Assembly: GCF_000247815.1 (NCBI RefSeq)
Contig: NC_021674.1
Location: 76,062,059 to 76,126,058 of the forward strand
Direction of reading: 5' to 3'
Length of the DNA stretch: 64,000 nucleotides
Origin: Ficedula albicollis
Lineage: Eukaryota; Chordata; Aves; Passeriformes; Muscicapidae
Below the pieces are notes generated by a model. The model saw only the letters and a list, made by a program, of their open reading frames with translations, was not told where the DNA came from and searched no databases. The position numbers and the translations under genes are program-made. Below are positions 1-13,153 of this stretch, in pieces; within the stretch, counting starts at the first letter, position 1, and every line of letters begins with the position of its first letter.

Positions 1-230
1 ACCAAAGGCTTTTAAGAATTTTTATGTCCTGTATCTCTTCTCACATAATAGAAAGGAAGTTTTACTTCATTAAAAGTTTGGGACTATGGGCAGAACATTC
101 ACCTAAGTGGAAGAGCCCTCAGCAAAAGCAGCTGTGAGGAGGCTTGCACATCCTTACTGACACACAGGATGCCATTTACAATTAGTGAAGTCTATACTTT
201 TCCAAGTATAAAGACACTGTTTATGAAATA

Positions 231-270
231 CATATATATATATATATAGATATAGATATATACACACATA
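231..270. repeat. TA-rich microsatellite
   Basis: A run of TA steps (232-248) grades into TAGATA and CACA steps. It abuts the left edge of the 542-bp duplication and is only partly carried into the second copy, so it is a plausible breakpoint. Confidence 0.9.
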
Positions 271-1346
271 TAGTGAACTCTTGGGAACAAACCCAAAACA
301 TTCCTCACAAACCAGTGCAGAAGAGAAGTAAGAGTCTGGGAAGCTGCCAATGTGTGTTTTGTTAGATAAAGCAGAAAGAAGACTCCAAAGCAACCATTTC
401 CCCACATAAAGAGAGGTGTCTCAGATTCACATTTCCCCACCACAAGACACACATTCAAAGATCCTGTCATTCTGCTATTTTTCCCCAACTCCTACCCAGC
501 CAGCTCCACACTAGACCTCTGCTGCAGTAGTGGCACTGGCATTGTGTAGATGGGTGCCCCTGAAGTCCGTCCCCAAACTGAAGACTGAGATCACAGCTGA
601 CAGAAAAGAAAAAAATATGCATCCTTCCAGATCCAAATATTATCACTGTGATGCAGTCAGACTATCAGCTTCACAGATGGACAGGGCTTGGAGGACTGAG
701 GGATTGGCTCAGGCAATAAAGAGGGAAGCCAAATATAAATGAATTGACTTCAGGAGATACACAGCCCCAAAGGAAGTTTAAAGAACACAATGGTTGATTA
801 TCTGCACACATATAGTGAACTCTTGGGAACAAACCCAAAACATTCCTCACAAACCAGTGCAGAAGAGAAGTAAGAGTCTGGGAAGCTGCCAATGTGTGTT
901 TTGTTAGATAAAGCAGAAAGAAGACTCCAAAGCAACCATTTCCCCACATAAAGAGAGGTGTCTCAGATTCACATTTCCCCACCACAAGACACACATTCAA
1001 AGATCCTGTCATTCTGCTATTTTTCCCCAACTCCTACCCAGCCAGCTCCACACTAGACCTCTGCTGCAGTAGTGGCACTGGCATTGTGTAGATGGGTGCC
1101 CCTGAAGTCCGTCCCCAAACTGAAGACTGAGATCACAGCTGACAGAAAAGAAAAAAATATGCATCCTTCCAGATCCAAATATTATCACTGTGATGCAGTC
1201 AGACTATCAGCTTCACAGATGGACAGGGCTTGGAGGACTGAGGGATTGGCTCAGGCAATAAAGAGGGAAGCCAAATATAAATGAATTGACTTCAGGAGAT
1301 ACACAGCCCCAAAGGAAGTTAAAAGAACACAATGGTTGATTATCTG
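263..1346. repeat. 542-bp direct tandem duplication, two copies
   Basis: Copies 263-804 and 805-1346 align at a constant offset of 542 bp. By eye they differ at a single base (gtttaaag near 780 against gttaaaag near 1320). The left edge starts inside a TA/CA microsatellite (231-270). The junction between copies reads tctg then cacaca, so the second copy restarts at the CA steps. Both copies contain the same 70-codon plus-strand frame (530-742, 1072-1284), which I do not regard as a gene. The near identity means either a very recent duplication or an assembly duplication. Confidence 0.95.
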
Positions 1347-2775
1347 GAGAGTGAAAGCACTTGTTAGAGTATGTCCTCCTGACTTCTGATCAGTCTCTGC
1401 AAAAGCTGCAGTAGATTTGCACAGAGTACTACACAGGGAGCTCTTGGTCTAAATAAGAAATGCTGTACCTCTTGGCTGGTTTGCTGGTTTGGGATTTATG
1501 CGATGTTGTGGTGACAACCTGTGACTTTCAGAACATGAGTCCTGCAGCCTGCAAGCCACTTTGCAAGATTTGATTTTGATCTTTCAGCTGAAAAGAACTG
1601 CAGCAAGCAGAGTTATTGGTCGAAGTCTCTAGCACCAAAATTTATGCATTTCATGATACTATGCCATAATTAAAGCAGAGACTTAACACAGGTGCATTAA
1701 CAACAAGCATTTTTTAAATAAAAATTCACAGCATTGAAGTGAATCACAATGTATTAAAATTTTTTCTCAACTGTTGATAAGATCTATCTCCTTACAGCAT
1801 ACAAGCAGTAAAGCATCCATCACCAGTTGCTGCTAGACAAAAATATTGTCCTGCACAGTGTTTCAATAGGTGCAAGGAGGATAACACAACCTACACATCT
1901 TTGGCAGATTTCTTACTCATAATCAAACAGCTCCAGGAATAACAATTTTAACGCCTGTATTTCAGTCTCTGAAATTTTTAATAATTGTTTCTGCACAACA
2001 TCCTTGGGAGAAAGAGAGGAACTTATCAAAAGAAAAACTCTCCACTAGCCAAGTACAGTGCCTTGCATTGTCAGTTCAGTGCTTTACTGCAAGTTTCCTT
2101 CACCCTAGTGCTACATAACTATAGTGGCCTTCTCAAAAGGGGCATTATTTTAGGAAAAAGTTTTGTGAGAAAGGCAGTGCCACTTTCATTTTTTATGTAT
2201 GTGTTTCCTATGAAGCACATAGAAAAAAGATTACCAGTTTTATAATAACAGTAAACAATAGAATGTATGCTTTCAGAATTGTATTCACTTTTTTTACACA
2301 CTTCCTCCATTTCTTATATTTACTGGCCACAAGAGCAAGAAGTTGACCTAGAAGACATTGACTAAACTCAATAAAAATATTCCATCTTTTTAGTCTTACA
2401 ATAAAATAACTATGATCAGCTTTATAAAAGGCTAGCTGAACTACATTAATATATAACATTATATATAGTAAGTACTCATATTAAAGCAATGAGTTGCTAT
2501 AATAGAAAAACTGAACTCATCTACTGGAGCTCAAAGTGAAGTAAGGTACAGACAGAAGGTAAACTCAGCTGTTGTAAATTATCACAGCCCATGAAAGCTT
2601 GCCATTTTACACCTTCTGGGGAATCTGAATTCAAAATTATACAGAACACTCCTTCCAAGTATCTAAAAGCAATTTATAAGCAGTAAAACTCAGGCTTCCC
2701 CAAGAGACGTTTACATTTCAACCACTTTCTCAAAATGGGAACTAAGAGAAAAATTAGGCATCTTAATTAAAATCC

Positions 2776-2930
2776 TCTGTCCCCTCAATCTGTCCAACTG
2801 AGTCTGTTTATTCCTCTACAAAAAATCCTGTGGAAATTTTGGTGCTCATGCTTCTGTCCCCTCAATCTGTCCAAATGAGTCTGTTTATTCCACTACAAAA
2901 AAATCCTGTGGAAATTTTGGTGCTCATGCC
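2776..2930. repeat. 77/78-bp tandem duplication
   Basis: Copies 2776-2852 and 2853-2930 both start tctgtcccctcaatctgtcc. They differ at about two internal bases plus one extra A in the second copy. They lie in intronic DNA about 280 bp left of the solo LTR. Confidence 0.92.
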
Positions 2931-3207
2931 ACAGAACAAAGTCTGGTGACATGCAGGTATCCCAAAGTGAGGACAAAACAGTTCCCTAAGTATCCTGTGC
3001 CCAAAGTACTTGAGATATTTTTGCAGCTGAAAAGTTCATCTCCACAGAGGCACTAAACACTGTATCCTTTCTTAACCTTGGAGCAGCAAAGACAAAACTG
3101 TCCCATAATGTGATTCCAGAGAAGTCTGCTCTTGTGCGATCAGGTCGTCAAACCATGGAGGAGTTTCCTCTACAATCACTTGGAGCTTCTCCACCAAGGC
3201 AGATTTA

Positions 3208-3213
3208 GGAATG
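3208..3213. repeat. Target-site duplication, left copy (ggaatg)
   Basis: Direct repeat ggaatg immediately left of the LTR; the matching copy is at 3941-3946. Confidence 0.7.
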
Positions 3214-3940
3214 TGTGAGGTTCTTGACCTCTGGTGCTTTTAGGCACCCACTCCAGAGCTTTTAGGCTCTTACTTCGTCAGGTTATTTTAAATAAGCAAA
3301 GCAGCTAATAGTTAAAAAGGTTATTTATTACAAAGCACATTTTATTACAAAGCACATCAGTCTCAAAAGGCAAGCAGAAAGCAATGGCAAAAGCAGTAGC
3401 AAAGCAAAAGCAAATGGCAAGAGCAAATGTCTAAAAGCCCTGCCAAAAGCCTAAAAGGCTAAAAGTAATAACGCTTCCCAATACATACTCTTACATAAAA
3501 TTTTTCCAACAAGCTAAAACACAAACTCAAACCACCACTCCTTAACTTATTAAAATTCTAGTTTCTTAGCATGCCAAGCTATGTATACAACTACTCATAC
3601 AACATATCTTGTTCTATCTAAAAAATGTAAGCAATATTCTTACTATAACTCTATTATGTCTATGTCCTATCTACAACTATAAGCCTAAAGCCTCTATTAA
3701 AAAACATTAACATGTTTGCAACCTTCACTAAAACTCACACTACTACTCTAGCATTTAAAACCTTTCACTTACTAAAAGCATTAAAGCTCACACTAAAACT
3801 TACTAACTTACTTCTACTCAAACATTTACTTTATGTGTAAGTAACTTAATATACTTCAATGCATCCACAAGCTTTTGGAAACTACACTCTAGTTTCACTC
3901 TGAAAAATTCAGATAAACCCCTGACTCACTAACTCCAACA
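3214..3940 (-). mobile_element. Solo LTR of an endogenous retrovirus (727 bp)
   Basis: Seen: the element reads TGTGAGG at its left edge and CCAACA at its right, which on the minus strand is the standard TGT...ACA pair. The 6-bp sequence ggaatg flanks it on both sides (3208-3213 and 3941-3946), as a target-site duplication would. The shared flank can be read as 8 bp (ggaatgtg), which would shift the edge slightly. A minus-strand AATAAA poly(A) signal lies at 3324-3329, about 110 bp from the 3' end, as expected for R/U5. No internal retroviral genes flank it, so this is a solo LTR left by recombination. Known: 6-bp duplications are common for ERVK-like (class II) elements. The family assignment is inference; the AT-richness is unusual enough that another class is possible. 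Confidence 0.75.
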
Positions 3941-3946
3941 GGAATG
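3941..3946. repeat. Target-site duplication, right copy (ggaatg)
   Basis: Direct repeat ggaatg immediately right of the LTR; it matches 3208-3213. Confidence 0.7.
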
Positions 3947-5740
3947 TGCTTCTCACACCTAACTGGTCCTTCCACTGTGACAGAAGGGGCAAGCAAGGCC
4001 CTGTGCTACCCCTCTCAATGCCACTCCACATGTACAAGTGTGTGTTTAAAAGCTGTATGAGCTCGTGTGCAGCTCCTATTGCAACAGACTTTACAGCTGC
4101 CCCACTACTCACAGCCCCTCTGTTTTCCTGTGCACTGCAATGGCTGTCACACCTGGGAGTCTACACACATAAAATAAACGAGCTGGGAATGATCACATTG
4201 GAAAGGCTCTACTTATTCTTGCAATCACAGCAAATTTTGTTTTAACAAGATCATCAAAAACGAGCATAGAGGGTGACGAAAGAAAGCGAAGAAAACCAGA
4301 GCAAAGCAAAGCAATAAAAAACAAATCCAAAATATGTCATCCAGAGACTCAATCTTGCTTTTTCCAGAGACACAATCTCAACTATTTCCTTTGAAACAAG
4401 TCCAGCCGCAGAGAGATAGAAATAACAAGGAAATCTCCTCATAATAAACATGTTGCATATGGGTAAAGGGAAGGCCTTGTAAAGCCATGGCTCAGACCTG
4501 CTGCTTTGGCTAAGCAGAAAGGGACTACAGAGAAGTGACTACTGAACTAGAGTCACTAGAAAAACAAGTTCTGTAACCATCACCTGTTCACATCAGGGTG
4601 TATTATGTTGGTTGAATTATATTTGTTGTGAACTGTGATAACCAGCTAATTGCTTAAAAAGGCCAGGTTTTCTGCAATAAAGTGGCTCTCCTTTGCACTG
4701 CCTGGGGACTCTGCATCTCTGCATTTTCACATCAAAATTCCTAAAATGCAGCTTCACAGGTCCACAAAACCTGACATTCCTTAATAACTGGATCAAATGG
4801 CAAGAAGAGCTGAGGCAAAAACTTCTTGCCACACCTTTTCAAATGCATCACAAAATGCTCAAGTTTGGATCTGCCATCATTTGTTATGATGGTAGAACCA
4901 AAATTGCTAGGTGCTTTATATCTGATAAGTTTTTCTGAAGCTGCAAAGAACAGAAGCTTATCTCTTCATAAACACAGCTGTTTAACTAGGGCTCTTAACT
5001 GTGATTTGACTTCAGTTTAAGGAGATTAGGGTTTATCATAGCATTTATCTTTTCTGAAACAGGGTAAGGACAGAGAACATGGGAGGTGGAAAAGGACCTG
5101 CCTTCAGCAGCCATCATTTCAAAATCTAGAATTGCTCATTTTTATTTGTAGAGAAAACATTCAGGCTGACATCAAATGCATTGAAATTTTACATAGCCAC
5201 ATTTAGCACTAAAGTAAGTTGCTGGTATATAATTAATAAGCAGAAAAGACAATTTTCACCATCTGATACACACAGTTTTTATTGCTATTCCTCTCTTGTT
5301 ATTTTTTCCTCTGAAATATATTTTAGAAGTGTAGCAGCTCACTACAGAGACAAGAATCTACAAGTTTTCATCAGTAAAAAAACAGTTAGAAAATGAAATA
5401 GGCGCAAAATTGACAAAATTCTATAAAAATGCAATTCAGCTCTGTGAAAATTAGTCTAAATGGTTCTCAAATGTAAAAGGATTCCTATTCCTTTCCTCCC
5501 TATTGTTAGGGTATAATTTTCTAGGGATTTAATAGGCAAATCCAACAAATCACAAAAAAATGTATCATTTTCTATAATAATCTTTACAACAGCTATACAG
5601 GACTTGTATGTCATTAATATCTTTGGTCCCACACAAAAATCTACTTCAGAGTACATGCTCCCCTTAGCTGGTTTATAAATATGCATGTGTTCAACACACC
5701 GTGTTACTACAAAACCACAGACATCAAATTTTCCAACCAA

Positions 5741-6120
5741 AATCACAGAACTGTTTGGGTTGGAAGGGACCTTAAAGATCACCTAGTTCCAACCCCCTGT
5801 CATGGACAGTGTCCATTGGACCAGGATGCTCAAAGCTCCATCCAACCTCACCATGAACACTGCCAGGGATGGGGCATCCACAACTTCTCTGGGCAACCTC
5901 TGCCAGTGCCTCTACTCCTTCACAATAAAGAATTTCTTCTGCATCTCTGATCCAAACCTACTTTTTTCAGTTTAAAGCCACTTCCCCCTGTTGAATCACT
6001 ACATGCCCTTGAAAAACATCCCTCTCCATCTTTCTTGTATGCCCTCCTAGATCCTGAAAAGCTACTATAAGGTCTTCCTGAGGCCTTCTCCAGGCTGAAC
6101 AACCCCCCACTCTCTCAGTC
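5741..6120 (-). mobile_element. CR1 LINE, 3' end fragment
   Basis: On the plus strand it starts aatcacagaactgtttgggt, followed by the phrases ggaagggaccttaaagatca and gggatggggcatccacaact. These are the reverse complement of the avian CR1 3' terminus. Only the last part of ORF2 and the 3' UTR remain (5' truncated, as is usual for CR1), and frames are broken. It ends near the ctctctcagtcag segment at about 6120. Confidence 0.93.
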
Positions 6121-9100
6121 AGTTTTATTGACTTTGATTTAATCCCCACACTTTTGGTTTCAGATTAACTCACTGCTTAAACAAATGAGCTCTGCATTAA
6201 TTTTTCAAAATCAACTAATTGTTCTAAGAAAGCTATTTCTTTCAAAAAGTGACTTAAACACTTAGAACCACATTTATAACTGCATTTGAAATCCCAAATG
6301 TATCTGATGAATTGGAAATGTCAGAGCTTCCCCACTACAAGATTAAAACAAACATAAATTTATTATACAAACCTACTAAATAATACCTGAAGCAAACTGA
6401 AACACCTGTAACTGCTAGAAGACAAACATTTTAAAATTACAACCTATACTGTTTCACTCAAACACTAAAATGGGCTCCACCCTAAAGGAGCACTTTGAAA
6501 GCTCTTCAACACAGATTTTCACTTCAGAGACTGTGATCTTTCTATCTGTCATTACTATCCCACACAGACCTCTAGCTTGGAAGCCACTTCACAGGAAAGC
6601 TTTGTAAGATCTTTTTGACAAGTGTATTTGTCGTAATTTCTTCCATTTCTCCCTGGCACGAGGGAGTCCGAAGTGATCAAAGCAGTAAAAGGAACCCTTT
6701 GTCACAAGGCAAGGAAAACCCCAGCTCTGCAGCTTACTTGCACATCTGGAAGCTGCCAAGGGTGTCCCAGTTGGAGTTAGAAAGGCTTTGCAGGAGAGAC
6801 ACTGCTTTTCCATCTCCTTGCCTCCTCACCTGCCTGGAGCCACCAGTGCCCTGATCCTGGGATAGCACAGGGCAACTAATGCTTCAATTGCAACCAATTC
6901 CAGCTAATGAGATCTCAGCAGATCTCGTGCTGAGCCAGCACACTTGTTAGCAGATCTAGACACACGAGTGTGACTTCACTACATTTAAATCAGCACTTAA
7001 CCCAGAAATAGATTCTAGCTATCTTAACACATTGGTGACCGTGTTCATGGCTTCAGGAAACACGGAATTCAACTTTCTTCCACCATCTTCTTTGGCTTTG
7101 TGGTTACAAACAAAAGTGATGCTTCTATGAGCTCCCAAAGGAAAATTTGTTGAAATACAGAGCTAAAAATTCTCAGAAGAGTTTCTAATTTCCTATCATT
7201 TTCCACAAGCTTAAATCCACTGAAAACAGTGTTAAACAGCTTCACTAAGATTTTGAAAGAGTAAAGATTACTAAGATTTATATCTCTGAATGGAAAACAC
7301 TAAGATAGTAACAACAGACTGCCATATTTGATCATCCATGGTATCTGTGGATTTTAGACTTAATGCTGTTTTCTTTAACTTAAAAATTGATGTATATTTT
7401 CAACCACACCTGGCTTTCAAAACAGCTTCAGCAACTTTTTTTTTTAATGTAACCATATATGTCTGTATGTTTATACAATTATACTTCAGAAAAATCTCCA
7501 ACAGATCTGAGCCACAAAGAGTGCAATATTCAATACAAATCCCCCCACAACAGACAAATTCAAATGCAGAATGCAGTAACACAGCAGTCTTGCTGTGTGG
7601 ACACCTTGGTGTCTTTTTCTGGCTTTCTAAATCAAAATGCACATCCACTGCCTAGCTGAAGAAGTGACCTAAATTCAAGAGCTGTAAGCACAGCAGCCTT
7701 CCTAAATATTGGTGTGATGCTCTGTGCACTTCTGAAGGTAATCTGGGATAAATAATTTGAGGCAATATCACTGTAGGACAGCAAGACAAAAGTAATGCTC
7801 TCCAGCAATTCTCCAATGGTCACAACAACTGCAGCAAAATAATCAAACTTTCTGATTGGAACTCACATGTACCAAAAAGAACATTAGAAGATCATGGAGT
7901 TGCTCCTAACATAATTTTAATACTGAAAATCACTTTCTATACTGGCATACGTAATAAATAACAGTAAAAATATTAGGCAGCATTCAAAAAACAGGAGTCT
8001 GAAACTTTTAAAAGTTTAGAACAAAAGCATATATAAAGTTCACAAGATAATACTGTAAAGAACAAGATTAAGAGCCCTTTTGAATTAAGCCAAAGCAAAC
8101 AAAGGGGAAAGGTGTTTCATAAAATAAGGGAACAGTGCCAATAGAGAAGGCATTCATTTTCCCTGTAAGCCAAAATGCCATTACTGTTACAAATGATACA
8201 AAACAAATTATGTCATAAAAGTAGTGTGTGAGCTGAGCACATCAGCTGAGTGAGTTTCTGCTGCCTACATCCACTGCTTGACCCTCTGTAATGCTGTATG
8301 AAATCTGGCCAGCCTGCAGTTCCATGGACACCAACCTCCTTGCAGATCTTGGGCAACAATCACCAGTCTGGCCTGCCTATAATGGATGTCCTACCAAGAA
8401 CACTGCACATGCCTACACTTATAAAAATTAATCCCACCCAGCCTGGAGAGATTGTAAGGAATACACCATTGCACAGAGTCAGTTCAGGTTTATGAGAATT
8501 AGACTAGGGAAAAGGAAACCTGCAGTCTATCACAGGTTATGCTGCCATACTACTTTTATTTGAGGTAACGGTGTGATTTTGCTTGCAGCTATTAGTGATA
8601 CACACAGTGCAACCATCACATAGTACACTGGATACTGGCATTCACAGGTGGCTCTCAGGCACTTTCATGTAGACTTTCATGAAAAGAGTACAAAAAAAGG
8701 AGGTAAAAGCATAGCAAAACACTCATGGGCAATATGTTAATTTTCTCATTTAGCCTCACCAATTCACCTCAACCTTGATATGCATCAAGCCCTTTTTTCC
8801 TCTTCTATGCCTTTCTTGATGAGAGGCTGACAGCCACATTTTAGAGAGGCAGTTTTCTGCTTAAGGTAAATACTCACTAGGAACAAGCATTAGAGTAGAC
8901 ATTATTTCACTTATTGCCCAAGAGAGCACTTAAGCTATTTCTTGAATAGAGAAAGGCTAATATACTGCTTAAACACAACATTGATTACTGAGATCCTTTC
9001 CTTCACATATATTTTATGTTGTTACTTGTTTGGCAGTAAAACTTAAGTTCACATTTAGCAAGGCACTTAGGTCACATTTCATTAGAATATATATATACAC

Positions 9101-12100
9101 CCCTGAGAAAAATGACTTTTGCTCTCTCCCCATATGAAAAATTGCTCTGCAATACCAAAAAACTGAAAAAAAATCAAGTACTGCTCTGAAGGAGTGGTAA
9201 GCTGGCACCAGAACATGACAACCCACTTTAGAAACTGCTGTTCTGCATAGGTAATTGTGTGCATCATTGGAGATGTATGGAAGATGTCTTTGGATCTGTC
9301 ATCAGCACAGAACTGTTCCACCATAGCAGGCTGCTACTATGTGTACCCCAAAGAATTTTCTACAGCATTGAAATGTGGGATTTCTGCTGAAGAATAATTT
9401 TGGCCCTCCATAAAAGGCATTAGGAAATTCAAAAGGAAGTTCAAGTGTAAGAAAAGGTTGTTAGAAATAGGGCAAAGATGAGATTAACAGGACTGTAATA
9501 AGCAAACTGGATTTGTACACCTATTATTCTTATAAAAGATACATTAAAAACTCATATTGATGTGTAACACTGCAGTCTTCTTGTCTTCTATTTTTCTATT
9601 CATTCAAGCAAAGACACTTCTCTAATACAGAGATTAAACACTGGTTTTGCCTTTCCACAGGGATAAAAGGAATAACTAGTATTACACTTTCACACGTGGA
9701 ACATGTACTTCATGAACACAAGTTCAGAAGTTACACACAAGGAATTTAACAGGTCTGGAATGTCTTAGGAGACTGGCCCTGGAAAAGGCACAACACATTT
9801 GCATGCATTCTAGCTGAATAAACCACTCATGCAGTTTTATCTACCAGTTTTTCCTAGATTGCTTGCTTTCTGGTGGGCTTTTTGTTTTCTATTTGTTTTA
9901 AGAAATAAATCACTATAGTCTTTGTCTATTGTCTCAAAATAAGCCAAAGAGACTGAAAAATCAGCAGGAATTTCTGTAGTGGTTGGCATTAATCCTTATC
10001 CTAGCACACTGCCACTAATATTACCATTTAACTTTCTCAGACTTGGTTTGTTCACAGTTATACATCACCACACTCACTAGACTAGCCAGTTGTGAATTGG
10101 TAGCCTAGAAAAATCCAAAGTTTGAAAGGTAAGAGCTGCAGTCACTTCAGTTTAAATCATATTCCAGCATCACTCCATGTACACATTTTGATGCATTAAA
10201 ATAACCACCTTAATCTTTATGTGCACTAGGATCAGATCACTCAGTGGACATTGGGAATTCAAGCTGTGCTCTGCAGACAATAGCACCCTTTCCAGAGTTT
10301 CTCTGAGGAAGCTTTAATTTGTGCTTAGGGCTCCATGGCAGCCCTACTAGCAAAGGTGCCTTGGGGACATGCAGAACTCATATTGCTGTGACATGCAGCC
10401 ATGTGTGTGTGCAGAGGCCACACTAGTCACAGGTAAGACAGATAAATCAAATGGTAGCATCCCCCCACCAGCTTTTCTATTATCTGCCCCACTTTGCACC
10501 AATTTCCTCAAGCTTCCCCAACACCTCTTGCTTTGCTGTTCTTCCTGAAGACATGGGATGGGGATTTGTCAAAGTCAATGAGCACTTTATTACAGTGAGA
10601 GTGCTCAGTAATGAACAATTCAGCAATTTAATGAGATTCTGTAGATCTGTCTCCAGCCTGTCCATCAAGTCTCACTTCTATAAAGCACCCTGACACTAAT
10701 CCTCTGGCATACCCAATCTTCACCCTGGGCTGAATATTAGATTCTTCCATGGTATATTGCATTACCACTATAACCTTAGCAAAAATGATGAACTTAACTA
10801 CACTTGAGGCAATATAGCTGGTCTGATTTGATTTTCTTCTATTGGGTTGACTATGAGGGAATTACTTATTTACTAAGATAAAGCAAGAAACCAGTTTCTT
10901 ATTGCCTTCTGAATGCCCAAATTGGTAAATATTTATATGTGTCTTTTAATCCATTCTGGGGACCTGGAATATTTATAAATACATATTTATTCCTAGATTC
11001 ACAAACTGAATTAAAAAGATGCATGCACATTTTGCCTGCAGCAGAAAACTAGTTTAAAAAAATTCTTCAGAACAGCATTAGTAACCTTTAGAGAGGCAAT
11101 TATGATAACACTTAAATGGACAGTGTGGAGTTTGTTGTCACTCAGAAAGCAGCATATTACCTATCTCTCCCCAGTATGACCCTGCAACAGAGGCTTTGTC
11201 ATATTTGCCTCATGAAGTGTTCATTGACTGGAGTGCACACAATTAAGAAAATTACTTCAGAGTCCAAGACTTTCTTGCAGAACAGGACAGTTAGACAAGG
11301 TTTAAAAACTCCCACTTCCCAAACATCATTACAGCAGGTTACAGAGGGCATATTACTGAGTATTAAGTTATACTTGTATGGATTCCCGCAGAAACTCTTC
11401 TAGCAAAAGCATACCCAAGCATGTAGCTAGGGGATTCCACTAGCCCTGCAGAGAAATGATGATGAAACCCAGTCAGAGAATTATCCATGCCCCCTGCATA
11501 AACTTGTACTTCAAAATTTGCTTCTGACAAAGGGAATATGGGCTAGGACTCCAGAGTGGTGTGCCTTAAAAACCTAAACAAAACACAACCCATCATCATG
11601 TATGGAACATCAGGTTCTGTTGTACAGGCATCCTCAAGAGACTAGTACACGAACAAGTCAAACTTCATTTTGGTATTTGCAGAAAACATCATCTTTGTAA
11701 CATACTCCATAAGCTAAAGTCTCAACATTTTGGAAAAAATCTGGCGGCTACAATACCAAAGGGTTATTTTACATGTTCATACTGGTTTTGTGGTTTGGAG
11801 AACTTAACCTGACATTTTTGGTTTTTTAAGAATAAATATTTCATCCTGTATGACATTATTCATTCACAGAACATGAAGCATCCCACTGATGAATATACAC
11901 TTTAGACTTCGAGAAACTGAGGACATCTAAATGTAGTTATTTTCTTAGGATAATCCAGAAGATAAATAGATAAATCATAGGGGTTGAAAAATAAATCAGT
12001 TTTCTGAATCACAGTCTTCTCTGTTGGACCAATATAACCCACTTCCTAAAAGGAAGGCACACGTTTGTTTTCAGTAAGTTTCCTTCTACCTTGAAATACA

Positions 12101-12937
12101 CTGAATACTTTCCTCCCTAAAACATGACAGCAAAAAAGAAAGAGAAAAACATATTTTATTCATCAGTATTACAGAGATTTCCTTCCACTCTATAGTGAAT
12201 TTTTACAGACATATGATGGGAACATTTCCAAGGACAGATTTTGATTTAGTTTTTGTGTTTCTCTTAATAGGCTATGTGTTTTTCTCACATGAGGTTTTCT
12301 CCCAGCCCACAGACACTAGAGGTCACAACACAATGCTTTTGTCTTGTTAATAGTTTATGGCTAGCAACCTGGTCCTTTTCTAGATCCAGCTTTTAAAAGC
12401 AAGTGATCTCAGGCTTCTCGCCACAAACATTCCATTGAAGCCTCCACTCATCTTGGAGCAGAGCTGACTGTGTGAGGATTCTCTCATTTGCTTCAGGCAG
12501 TCAGCTGTGGTGGACCAAACAATTTCAATGATTATTGAAGTAATACACCTAAATTTGTCTGAAATGAATGAGAGAGACTGCAGAAGCAAGTTTGCCACCA
12601 GACTCATGGCACTAGCCTCATCAGAGGCAATTATAATTGAGTTGCATGCATCAGCCTTCTCTTCCCACCAAAGAAGTTAGATCTGGAGGAGAATCTCTGG
12701 CTGTATTTAAGTAGCAGAAGTTAAACAGCATGACAAATTTCTCTTTCAAACAAAGTAATTGCATTAACACAACACAACATTTTTAGAATTTCATTTAGAA
12801 ATTTCCCTCAGTTGTTATTCACAGTTTTTGCTCAAGTGCTTATTCTCCCTCGAGATTGCTCCAGGGTTTCAAAACAACAGATTACTGCGATGGTTTATAG
12901 AGTGTCACACATTCTGGTTGTTCACCAACCTCCTTAC

Positions 12938-13153
12938 CTGCCAGATTTGTTCTTCACTGAGTGAAGTGAGTCTATCACTTTTAAAAACCTCTCGAAGAAG
13001 ACAGTATGGGAGTGCCAGAACTTCCTCAGGATGACTCTTCAATAGCTCAGAGAGATGTTTTACTAAGAAGCCAATGACAGCATTCTCCAACAAGGTGAGG
13101 TTGAAAAGATCCGCAAGCTTGTACAGGTCCAAGTAATTAAAACTATTTAATTC
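12938..13153 (-). CDS. KLHL32: KLHL32 coding exon, 3-box and start of BACK domain (72 codons)
   Basis: Seen: the minus strand has a strong acceptor (ttgcttccttcatttag), then 216 open bases, then the donor GTAAGG after ATCTGGCAG. The peptide starts ELNSFNYLDLYKLADLFNL, the usual end of BTB and the 3-box (L-x-x-Y-x-L-A-D-x-F-x-L). It continues through two BACK helices (LVKHLSELLKS, then LPYCLLREVFKSDRL) and ends SLSEEQIWQ, just before the conserved A-V-x-W-L helix expected at the start of the next exon. Phase is 0 on both sides. Known: BACK links BTB to the kelch propeller and positions substrate relative to cullin-3. Reading past the donor gives only nine more codons plus a stop, consistent with intron. 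No continuation exon was seen below 12938, so the rest of BACK and the kelch repeats should lie outside the window. Confidence 0.9.

Larger units (their letters stand above)
1..12937 (-). other. KLHL32: Intron of KLHL32 (partial, downstream of the BACK exon)
   Basis: The donor GTAAGG at 12936-12937 opens this intron, and its acceptor is not in the window. It holds a 542-bp tandem duplication, a 77-bp duplication, a solo LTR (3214-3940) and a CR1 fragment (5741-6120), all listed separately. The remaining long stretches (1347-2775, 6121-12937) show scattered short open frames without domain signatures, splice-site framing or family resemblance. I see no gene in them. The piece at 3964-4240 next to the LTR and the piece at 6590-6900 are somewhat richer in GC but are not recognisable. 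Confidence 0.75.

Noticed and set aside
530..1284. Two identical 70-codon plus-strand frames
   Set aside because: They are identical only because the 542-bp block is duplicated; no domain or gene context.
12905..12937. Extension of the BACK-domain frame past the donor (VRRLVNNQNV then stop)
   Set aside because: GTAAGG is a good donor after WQ and the family continues with another exon, so this is intron read-through.
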